NCBI GenBank assembly: GCA_910579085.1
Contig: CAJTRU010000006.1
Coordinates: forward strand, 30,307 to 94,306
DNA: 64,000 nucleotides
Direction: 5' to 3'
Source of the DNA: an uncultured Lachnospiraceae bacterium
Lineage (GTDB): Bacteria; Bacillota; Clostridia; Lachnospirales; Lachnospiraceae
Below, piece by piece: positions 26,543 through 33,669 of the stretch (its first letter is position 1; each line of letters begins with the position of its first letter). Made by a program: the position numbers and the translations under genes. A model generated the notes under the pieces. The model saw only the letters and a list, made by a program, of their open reading frames with translations. It ran no database searches and was not told where the DNA came from.

Positions 26543-28207
26543 TTAACGTACCTCTTCCAGATACCACTTCTGGCAGTTATGGCCATTATATTCCCACTGC
26601 TGCACATTAGCACCATTTGAAGTGTCTGCATTTTCTACTTCTACAACACTCTTACATCCTGAAGTCTTTGTATAAATAGAATAGCTTCCGTTTGCATTTT
26701 TTACAAGTTTAAACTTCTGCGCATCACAATATGTATTCTCCCAAATTCCTATATTAGTCCCGTTACTGCTGTTATTATTACTTACATCAAGCAGAAATGT
26801 ATTGCCATCACCAAGTGCAGAATAAATATAATAATATCCGTTTCCGTCACTGACAAATTTCCATGTATTATTAGCCTTAGCACCTGAAGCCTGGTATTGT
26901 AATACATTTGCGCCATTTACAGCCCATCCGCCAGAAACATCCATATACTTTCCACTCTGTACATTTTTCAGCATATAAGATTTACTTGCATTTATAACAT
27001 CATTACCATATACCGACATAATTGCATCTATAATTGACTGCTCTGTTACCTGGTAATTATAGCGGTTAAATAAGCCATAACCTTTTGCACCTGTTACACC
27101 ATTGTCCCACCAGAGTGGCACACATCCATAATTATCTGCATATGAACATACCTTATATGCAAGTTCAGCACGGCAGGCTGTATTAACAGGGTCAACATGT
27201 GATTTAGATGGTGCACCATATTCACCTATTACAACCGGATACCCTTTACTGGTAAATTTCTGGTAAAGTGAATGGAACTGGCTGTTAATATAAGTTTCAT
27301 CACCATAAGAAGCCACTTTTGAACTATCTGTAGCATTACTTCCCCACTGTGTTATAGCAGTATTGTTTTCATCACAGAAATCCCAAGGGTCATAATAATG
27401 TACAGAAACCATTATTCTTTTTTCACCTGATGGTATCTCACTTGAACGGTAATTATCAGAAGGGATTACAAACCCATAATCACCAGCGGTATAATTAATG
27501 TTAGTGTTCCAGCCTGGCAGCATAAGCCAGCGTTTTGCATTGTTGCCACCTGTTTTACGCACAGTGTCCACAAAAATCTGGTTTAAAGCATTAATATTAG
27601 AATAATATGTCCTGTTTGGTTCACCATAAGTACCATCAAATTCTTCATTCATAGATTCAAAAATAAGATGTTCGTCATAGTTTTTAAACCTGTCTGCAAT
27701 CTGCTGCCAGCACGCAGCGTATTTCTTTCGTATTGTATCCTGGTCCTGCCCGTTGCAAAGAAGCCATCCGCCTTCAACTGTATTATAACCGTCCCCATGC
27801 ATATTTAGAATAACATAAAACCCATTATTAATACACATGTCGATTACCTGCTGTACACGGTCAAGCCATGAAGAGTCAATAGTGTAACCTGGGGCACTTC
27901 CAATTTTGCTTAAATAAGACACTGGTACACGGATTGACTTAAAACCTTGGTTTCTAACTGCTTTAATTAGGTTTTCAGTAATAACAGGATTACCCCAGTT
28001 CGTTTCATTTGGTGTACCACCAATTGCTGATTCAAGCTGGTTTCCCAAATTCCAGCCAGCCCCCATTGCATCAACAATTCCCTGCTGGTTGAGATGCTGG
28101 AAAGTTGCAGCGCTTGCCTTTTTTGCTGGAGCAATTCCTCCTGCCCCAGAAACCCCTAATGCTAATGCAGCAGCCATTAAAACTGCCATAAACTTTTTAA
28201 TACGCAT
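26543..28207 (-). CDS. Secreted GH5 endoglucanase with C-terminal ricin-type domain
   Basis: Extracellular beta-1,4-glucanase. A signal peptide covers residues 1-34 (KKFMAVLMAAALALGVSG, cleavage near ASA). The GH5 barrel covers about 36-400. It has the typical GWNLGNQLES, acid/base Glu188 in FESMNEEF, the HYYDPWDF strand and nucleophile Glu329 in VVIGEYGAP. Residues about 410-554 form a ricin B-like trefoil (CBM13-type) with repeated QKF/QKW ends, such as CQKWYLEE. GGAGG stands before the ATG. The secretion signal and binding domain fit a plant-fibre degrader. Confidence 0.93.
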   Translation of the reverse strand: MRIKKFMAVLMAAALALGVSGAGGIAPAKKASAATFQHLNQQGIVDAMGAGWNLGNQLESAIGGTPNETNWGNPVITENLIKAVRNQGFKSIRVPVSYLSKIGSAPGYTIDSSWLDRVQQVIDMCINNGFYVILNMHGDGYNTVEGGWLLCNGQDQDTIRKKYAACWQQIADRFKNYDEHLIFESMNEEFDGTYGEPNRTYYSNINALNQIFVDTVRKTGGNNAKRWLMLPGWNTNINYTAGDYGFVIPSDNYRSSEIPSGEKRIMVSVHYYDPWDFCDENNTAITQWGSNATDSSKVASYGDETYINSQFHSLYQKFTSKGYPVVIGEYGAPSKSHVDPVNTACRAELAYKVCSYADNYGCVPLWWDNGVTGAKGYGLFNRYNYQVTEQSIIDAIMSVYGNDVINASKSYMLKNVQSGKYMDVSGGWAVNGANVLQYQASGAKANNTWKFVSDGNGYYYIYSALGDGNTFLLDVSNNNSSNGTNIGIWENTYCDAQKFKLVKNANGSYSIYTKTSGCKSVVEVENADTSNGANVQQWEYNGHNCQKWYLEEVR

Positions 28208-28493
28208 ATTACCTCCTTCTCCTGCCAGTATAACTGGCTATTTGTATATTATTTGTGTTGCAACATCCATATTTTAACAAATCTTTTGCAATTTGTATAT
28301 ACTATTTTTAAATTTATTTCATTTTATGGCACTGTTTAGTAAAACATCTGACAATACAATATTATATACAGTATATATCTGCCTTCTGGAAATATTGAAT
28401 AATTACTTCACAAGAAATACTTGTATTTCATACACATGCTCCATTCATGTCCGTTTCATAAATTTTTATACCAAAAACCTGTAAATACAAGAT
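28208..28493. other. Intergenic region upstream of the cellulase gene
   Basis: AT-rich stretch between the divergent cellulase gene and the first hairpin repeat. It should hold the cellulase promoter, but no hexamer pair stood out. No gene is visible. Confidence 0.3.
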
Positions 28494-28743
28494 AATTTCC
28501 AGTTATCTTGTGTTATTGTATATCGGACGGTTTTTAGTGCCAGAGCCACAATATTCCGTACAGGGGCACGCTTCCGCTACGTTAACCCACGCAACGGCAC
28601 ATAAAGCCAATATATTATATATTGGCTTAAATGCCGGCGGGGTTAAAGTGCCCCTTTTACGGAATAATTGATGGCATCTGGCACGCAAAACCTGTCACCA
28701 GATACTTACAATAAACTCCAAAACAAAATGATAACTGGAAATT
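28494..28743. repeat. Long-hairpin repeat, copy 1 unit A (minus orientation)
   Basis: The unit folds along its whole length. The terminal arms AATTTCCAGTTAT and ATAACTGGAAATT are exact complements. Inside, GTGCCAGA pairs with TCTGGCAC, TATTCCGTA with TACGGAATA, AGGGGCAC with GTGCCCCT, TAACCC with GGGTTA, and CGGCA with TGCCG. The tip is AAGCCAATATA with TATATTGGCTT. Read on the opposite strand it aligns with unit B, including the asymmetric stretch CGTAGCGGAAGCGTGCCCC. A short frame at 28503-28688 results from the palindrome and is not called a gene. Confidence 0.8.
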
Positions 28744-28884
28744 GGGTGGGACTGATTATTCTGCTAGTCACTTATTATGCAATGAAACTGTTAATATTTA
28801 TTATGGAATAAATACATTATTGTTATCAATATGAAAAGGATACCACCCAGCTTCCGTTCGTCTGAATAACACTTTCCACACCAT
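28744..28884. repeat. Spacer between the two hairpin units of copy 1
   Basis: About 140 bp. Short blocks are shared with the spacer of copy 2, notably TTATTCTGCTAGTCA followed by TTATTAT, and CTTCCGTTCGTCT (CTTCCGTCCGTCT in copy 2). The shared blocks show that the spacer belongs to the element rather than being random flank. Confidence 0.55.
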
Positions 28885-29177
28885 AATTTCCAGTTATATT
28901 ATTTATTCTGTTTTTATACCATGTTTTCTGTGGTTTTGCCAGGGTACAGCAGGTTTCTAGTGTTCCATCTAATATTATTCTATTCCAGGGGCACTTCAGC
29001 CCCGTTGGCGTTTAAATCCCGTTTCAAATGCCACAAAAAATGTTTGTTTTTTGTGGCATAGGGATTTTATGCGCCATTACGTGGGCTGTCGTAGCGCAAG
29101 CGTGCCCTAGAATAGAATAATTTAGTGGAACACAGAAAATCCTGCGTCCGTTTACCAGCCAAAGATAACTGGAAATT
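28885..29177. repeat. Long-hairpin repeat, copy 1 unit B (plus orientation)
   Basis: Terminal arms AATTTCCAGTTAT and ATAACTGGAAATT again pair perfectly. Inner stems are TGTTCCA with TGGAACA, ATTATTCTATTC with GAATAGAATAAT, AGGGGCAC with GTGCCCT, AGCCC with GGGCT, GGCG with CGCC and AAATCCC with GGGATTT. The tip TGCCACAAAAAA pairs with TTTTTTGTGGCA. The unit ends 22 bp before the -35 box of the cobalamin riboswitch transcript. Confidence 0.8.
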
Positions 29178-29199
29178 ATCCTATACTTACAAGTTTTAT

Positions 29200-29227
29200 T
29201 TGACAATAATTTGAAAAAGTGTATACT
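29200..29227 (+). promoter_or_regulatory. Promoter of the cobalamin riboswitch and cbiQOMN
   Basis: TTGACA (29200-29205) is followed after 16 bases by TATACT (29222-29227). The aptamer begins about 23 bp downstream. Confidence 0.75.
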
Positions 29228-29247
29228 GGTATAAAACTAAATACATT

Positions 29248-29450
29248 TAAGGTGCTTGCAGTAATATGCCTGGAATGGCTTGGAGCTGCTGGTGAAAAGG
29301 GAAACAGGTGAGAGACCTGTGCGGACCTGCCACTGTAAAATTGAGGTTATATACAAATATACCACTGGAATTCTGGGAAGGCATGTATATAAACGTGTTG
29401 CATATTTTATAACGTAACAGATATTAAGCCAGGAGACCTGCCTTAGATGA
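29248..29450 (+). ncRNA. Cobalamin riboswitch aptamer
   Basis: The hallmark B12 box is present as GCCAGGAGACCTGCC (29428-29442). Upstream lie the GGTGCTTGCAG opening and the conserved core GAAAAGGGAAACAGGTG followed by GACCTGTGCGGACCTGCCAC. These parts occur in the correct order within about 200 nt. Adenosyl- or methylcobalamin binding is expected to switch off the cobalt transport operon downstream. Confidence 0.95.
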
Positions 29451-29537
29451 AAAACTATAAGCCACAGGTAACTGGCCTTATAAATTATGGTACAGGTATT
29501 TTTTAATTAACACCAGGTATCTTTATTAAGTGCACCC

Positions 29538-29571
29538 AAAAACCTCTGGCTGGAAAGCTGGAGGTTTTTTT
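29538..29571 (+). terminator. Riboswitch expression platform: terminator whose 3' arm contains the cbiQ ribosome binding site
   Basis: AAAACCTC and GAGGTTTTTTT form a hairpin with a T-run, a normal intrinsic terminator. Its right arm contains GGAGG (29560-29564), which is also the only ribosome binding site for the TTG start of cbiQ at 29570. The hairpin can therefore act on transcription and on translation initiation at once. Confidence 0.75.
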
Positions 29572-30283
29572 GCATATACATAACCATTTTCCAATAGATT
29601 ATTATGCTTATAATTCTGCTATAAGAAACTGGAATACCAGTTATAAAATGCTTTTTGCATTTACTGCAATAATAGCTGTTATCTCCTCAGGCAATTTTTT
29701 TATCCCAGTATATACATTCCTGTTTATGGGATTTGTAAATACACATATTGCCAGGCTTTCTATAAAAGAATATTTAAAGGCTTTACAGATACCCTTTTTA
29801 TTTATTTTGCTTGGAAGCATAGCTATTGGTGGAAATATAATACTAATGCTTAATATTATATTAAAAGCTGCCAGTGCTGTTAGTGCAATGTACTTAGTAA
29901 CCTTGTCAACCCCGGCTGGCGAAATTATTACATCACTTAAAAGGCTGCATCTGCCTGGTTTATTTATTGAACTAATGTATCTTATATACAGGTATATATT
30001 TATCTTATCTGAGGAAGTACATAAAATGCATAATGCAGGTGTGGCAAGACTTGGATATATTAATTACAGGACATCATTCAAAAGTTTTAGCATGATGCTT
30101 GTCAATCTTTTAATTGTATCCTTAAAAAATTCACGTAATTACTATAATGCTATGGAAGCACGCTGTTATAATGGTTCAATTGGGTTTTATAATGAAAAGA
30201 AAAAAATTTCATGGTTACAATTATTGCTGTTTTTAATATATTTTTTATTCTTAATTACAGGCCAGCTTGCATCCACAATATAA
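29570..30283 (+). CDS. cbiQ: Cobalt ECF transporter, transmembrane component CbiQ
   Basis: Energy-coupling membrane subunit that links the substrate-specific CbiM/CbiN pair to the ATPase CbiO. About five membrane helices are visible, and the cytoplasmic coupling motif includes AMEARCYNG, matching the conserved ARG-type coupling helix. The N-terminus IDYYAYNSAIRNWN aligns with the usual CbiQ opening, so the start must lie upstream of it. The only candidate is TTG at 29570, directly in the T-run of the riboswitch terminator. It is followed by cbiO, cbiM and cbiN. Confidence 0.9.
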   Translation: MHIHNHFPIDYYAYNSAIRNWNTSYKMLFAFTAIIAVISSGNFFIPVYTFLFMGFVNTHIARLSIKEYLKALQIPFLFILLGSIAIGGNIILMLNIILKAASAVSAMYLVTLSTPAGEIITSLKRLHLPGLFIELMYLIYRYIFILSEEVHKMHNAGVARLGYINYRTSFKSFSMMLVNLLIVSLKNSRNYYNAMEARCYNGSIGFYNEKKKISWLQLLLFLIYFLFLITGQLASTI

Positions 30284-30328
30284 CATGCACCAAAACCATA
30301 TATTAAATAAAGCATGGGAGGAAAACAG

Positions 30329-31174
30329 ATGGCAGGAACACCTGGTTATATACTTGAAATCCATAACTTGTATTATTCTTATGATAATAGAAATAATGTT
30401 TTATCAAACATTAACCTTGGAATTAAAAAAGGTGAAAAAATTGCTTTACTTGGTGCTAATGGTGCAGGCAAATCCACTTTATTCTTAAATATGAATGGTG
30501 TATATAATAAAGGAAATGGGGAAATATTTCTTTCCGGAACAAAGGTAACAAGAAAGAATATTAACAGACTCAGGCAAAGTGTTGGATATGTTTTCCAGGA
30601 ACCAGACAGCCAGATTGTTGGTACTACCGTTTTAAATGAAGTATCTTTCGGGCTTGTAAACCTTGGACTGCCAGAAAGCGAAATACAGAAAAGAACTATT
30701 AATATTTTAAAAGAAATGAATCTTTATAATTATAAGGACAAACCTCCGCATTATTTAAGTGGCGGTGAAAAAAAGCGTGTAGCTATTGCAGGTGTTATTG
30801 CAATGCAGCCAGATATTATTTTATTTGACGAACCTATGGCATCATTAGACCCTGGAAATTCATTAATGTTTGAAAATATACTAGCAAAACTTGAGGACAA
30901 AGGAAAAACTATTATTATCTCAACACATAATACAGATTTTGCATATAAATGGGCTGACAGGATTATAGTCATTGATAATGGAAGTATCCTTGCTGATGAT
31001 AAACCAATAGAAATATTTACATCAGAAGAAATATTAAAAAAGGCAAACCTTACCAAACCAATGCTTTTACAAGTATATGAAATTATAAAGAAAAAGTATG
31101 GCAAAGACTTAAATACCTGTGGCAACGCTCCTAAATCTATTAATGAATTTGCTAAATGGTTTAACCATTTATAA
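30329..31174 (+). CDS. cbiO: Cobalt ECF transporter, ATP-binding component CbiO
   Basis: ABC ATPase powering cobalt import. Walker A is LLGANGAGKST, the Q-loop lies in YVFQEPDSQIVG, the signature is YLSGGEKKRVAIAG, Walker B is IILFDEPMASLD, and the switch His is in IISTHNTDF. The chosen start at 30329 has GGGAGG before it; the ATG at 30314 does not. The C-terminal tail continues past the ATPase core by about 55 residues. Confidence 0.94.
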   Translation: MAGTPGYILEIHNLYYSYDNRNNVLSNINLGIKKGEKIALLGANGAGKSTLFLNMNGVYNKGNGEIFLSGTKVTRKNINRLRQSVGYVFQEPDSQIVGTTVLNEVSFGLVNLGLPESEIQKRTINILKEMNLYNYKDKPPHYLSGGEKKRVAIAGVIAMQPDIILFDEPMASLDPGNSLMFENILAKLEDKGKTIIISTHNTDFAYKWADRIIVIDNGSILADDKPIEIFTSEEILKKANLTKPMLLQVYEIIKKKYGKDLNTCGNAPKSINEFAKWFNHL

Positions 31175-31202
31175 TAAAATTTTATGTAAAAAGGAAGAGA
31201 CT

Positions 31203-31955
31203 ATGGTTAAAAAAGAAAAAAGAATTATTTTGGCAACAGTACTTTTTGCGGCAGTGCTTGGAACAGGCACTACAGTTTCTGCAATGCATATTATGGAGGG
31301 ATATCTTCCACCTGGTTATTGTATTGCATGGGGTATTATTAGCATACCCTTTCTTGTAGCAGGTTTTCTGAAAATCAAAAATCTGCTTGCAGAAAACCGT
31401 AGGAATATAACACTTATTGCTATGTCAGGCGCATTTATCTTTGTTATTTCCTCTCTTAAAATACCATCACTTACAGGAAGCTGTTCACATATGACAGGCA
31501 CAGGGCTAGGCGCAATTTTATTTGGGCCTTCTGCTGTAAGTATACTTGGCATTATAGTTCTGGTATTCCAGGCAATACTGCTTGCACATGGCGGAATTAC
31601 AACACTTGGTGCTAATACATTTTCAATGGCTATAGCAGGGCCTGCTATAAGTTACTGCATATATAAAACCTGCCAGAAAGCCAAAGCCAGTAAACCCATA
31701 AGTATATTTCTTGCGGCTGGTATTGGGGATTTATCTACATACTTTATTACAAGTATACAGCTTGCACTTGCACATAATACACCAGATGGCATAATGGCAT
31801 CATTTTTAAAGTTCCTGGGTGTATTTGCACCAACCCAGTTACCACTTGCAATTCTTGAAGGAATACTTACTGTACTTATAATTATGGCGCTTGAAACATA
31901 TGGGACACAAGAACTTATAGAAATTGGTTTTATAAGAAAGGGAGCATCAAAATAA
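31203..31955 (+). CDS. cbiM: Cobalt ECF transporter, substrate-binding membrane subunit CbiM
   Basis: Cobalt-binding S component. A cleavable N-terminal segment (IILATVLFAAVLGTGTTVSA) precedes MHIMEGYLPPGYC, the conserved N-terminal metal-binding loop with the key histidine. Further conserved segments are GSCSHMTGTGLGAILFGP and LLAHGGITTLGANTFSM. The start at 31203 has AAGGAAGAG upstream; the longer frame to 31119 would overlap cbiO by 56 bp. It overlaps the cbiN start by one base. Confidence 0.95.
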   Translation: MVKKEKRIILATVLFAAVLGTGTTVSAMHIMEGYLPPGYCIAWGIISIPFLVAGFLKIKNLLAENRRNITLIAMSGAFIFVISSLKIPSLTGSCSHMTGTGLGAILFGPSAVSILGIIVLVFQAILLAHGGITTLGANTFSMAIAGPAISYCIYKTCQKAKASKPISIFLAAGIGDLSTYFITSIQLALAHNTPDGIMASFLKFLGVFAPTQLPLAILEGILTVLIIMALETYGTQELIEIGFIRKGASK

Positions 31956-32275
31956 TGAAAAATAATAAGAAAAAACTAACAATAGCGCTGCTCTTTGCAG
32001 CAGCACTTATAATTATTATCCCGCTCTTTGTACTTAAAGGGGCAGAGTTTGGTGGCTCAGATGATGCGGGAAGTGTAATGGTTGAAGAAATCTCTGGAAA
32101 ATATGAACCCTGGTTTACACCCGTGCTTGAGCAGGCGCTTAATGGCGAAATTCCTGGTGAAATAGAAAGCCTGGTTTTCTGTATACAGACTGGAATTGGC
32201 GTTGGTATTATAGCCTTCTTTATGGGAAGGCTTGTTGAAAGAAAACATCAGGAGTCATTACGCAACAAAGAATAA
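31955..32275 (+). CDS. cbiN: Cobalt transport protein CbiN
   Basis: Small auxiliary subunit (106 residues) needed with CbiM for cobalt uptake. It has two membrane helices flanking an extracellular loop with the family segment GAEFGGSDDAGSVMVEE and FTPVLEQALNGEIPGE. It is translationally coupled to cbiM through a one-base ATGA-type overlap. Its last 28 bases overlap the end of cbiA on the opposite strand. Confidence 0.92.
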   Translation: MKNNKKKLTIALLFAAALIIIIPLFVLKGAEFGGSDDAGSVMVEEISGKYEPWFTPVLEQALNGEIPGEIESLVFCIQTGIGVGIIAFFMGRLVERKHQESLRNKE

Positions 32276-33624
32276 CGCAGGCATTTTTCTACAAATTCCC
32301 TGGCAAAACCAGGACATGAATAAAAGTACAGATGTGGAAAGCCTGCAAAACCCTGTCCATTTTCATGTATACAATCCCATTGTATATTGCGGAACGGTTT
32401 TGCTGCAATATAACTTCTTCCATTATCTGTACTGTCATAATAATGGAATTCATGTGCCTTTATTTCTTTGTTTTGGCCACTGGCACATACCGCTGGTTTA
32501 AGTGCCACATAGCCAAAACGCTGTAATTTTCCTTTGTATACTGCATCTGCATGGATTACACCTGCCAGCCTGTAATTATTATGACTTGTATCTTCCATAT
32601 TTTCATGCAGGTACAAAAAACCGCCACATTCAGCAATATATGGCATTTGCTGTACTGACAGTGCCTGTTTTACAGACTTTAGCATTGAAGTATTGCTGCT
32701 TAGCCCCTTAAGGTAAAGTTCAGGATATCCGCCGCCAAATATACAGCCATCTATATTCCCAGGCAGTTCCTTATTATGCAGTGGCGAAAAATATATTAGT
32801 TCTGCACCAAGTTTTTCAAGAAGTTTTAAATTATCTTCATAATAAAAGCAGAATACTTCATCCATTGCAACCCCTATACGTACCTTGCCATAACTGCATA
32901 CAGGTAAAATTCCAGAAGTATTTACTTTGACAGAAGGCGCACTTTTGGCAATAGAAATTATTTTATCTATATTTATACATTCTTCCATTTTAACTGCAAT
33001 TCCATTTATTATTTCTTGTATATCTTCAATCTCTTTTGGCATAACAAGCCCTAAATGCCTGCTTTCAATATGGCACTCTGGCATCACTGGCAGATATCCC
33101 GCAACAGTTATACCTAATTCTTCCTCTATTAAAGGTTTTAATTCATTATAAACCACATTTGAAGCCTGGTTTAATATAACTGCCTTAATTCCAGAACAGG
33201 GTTTGTATTCCAGAAACCCTTTAATATATGGTATAACTGAAATCCCCATTCCACGTGCATTAACAATTAATACCACAGGTGTATCTGTTACACTTGCAAG
33301 CTCATATGAAGATGCTGTATGCGTTTTAATCCCAGCCCCGTCATAATACCCCATTACCCCTTCTATTACTGCAATATCTGCATATGCGGCTGTTTCTGCC
33401 ATAAGCCCTTTCACAGTTCCAGGAGAAACAAAAAAAGTATCAAGGTTTTTAGATGGTATGCCAAGTACAGTTTTATGGAATAACGGGTCTATATAATCAG
33501 GCCCGCACTTAAAAGAAACAGCTTTTAACCCACGGTTTTTAAATGCTTGTAAAAGGCCACATGTAATAATAGTCTTGCCGCTTCCGCTTGAACCTGCTGC
33601 TATCATAATTCTTGGTATTTCCAT
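32248..33624 (-). CDS. cbiA: Cobyrinic acid a,c-diamide synthase CbiA
   Basis: ATP- and glutamine-dependent amidation of the a and c carboxylates of (cob)yrinic acid in the anaerobic B12 pathway. The N-terminal P-loop domain has AAGSSGSGKT (residues 9-18) and the conserved FKCGPDYIDPLFH. The C-terminal class I glutamine amidotransferase domain has the nucleophile Cys in YIAECGGFLYL and IFGGGYPELY. Length 458 is standard. It is the last gene of the leftward corrin operon and converges with cbiN. Confidence 0.95.
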   Translation of the reverse strand: MEIPRIMIAAGSSGSGKTIITCGLLQAFKNRGLKAVSFKCGPDYIDPLFHKTVLGIPSKNLDTFFVSPGTVKGLMAETAAYADIAVIEGVMGYYDGAGIKTHTASSYELASVTDTPVVLIVNARGMGISVIPYIKGFLEYKPCSGIKAVILNQASNVVYNELKPLIEEELGITVAGYLPVMPECHIESRHLGLVMPKEIEDIQEIINGIAVKMEECINIDKIISIAKSAPSVKVNTSGILPVCSYGKVRIGVAMDEVFCFYYEDNLKLLEKLGAELIYFSPLHNKELPGNIDGCIFGGGYPELYLKGLSSNTSMLKSVKQALSVQQMPYIAECGGFLYLHENMEDTSHNNYRLAGVIHADAVYKGKLQRFGYVALKPAVCASGQNKEIKAHEFHYYDSTDNGRSYIAAKPFRNIQWDCIHENGQGFAGFPHLYFYSCPGFAREFVEKCLRYSLLRNDS

Positions 33625-33669
33625 AAATTATAACACTCCTCTTCTGCCATCTTATTTATCCGTCTTTTG

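Noticed and set aside
28503..28688. Small open frame beginning MRARCHQLF, with a similar frame at 55452-55682
   Set aside because: Both lie inside the hairpin units, have no ribosome binding site, and their similarity follows from the repeat. The base changes between copies preserve pairing rather than codons.
28494..29177. ROOL, GOLLD or OLE-type large RNA
   Set aside because: I could not match their known landmark motifs, and the arrangement of two inverted units around a spacer does not fit. A covariance search would settle this.
29024..29206. Small frame with VPLNYS and AHVMAHKIP, with a counterpart at 56020-56244
   Set aside because: It is the unit B palindrome read on the minus strand. 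There is no start site, and conservation again follows the stems.
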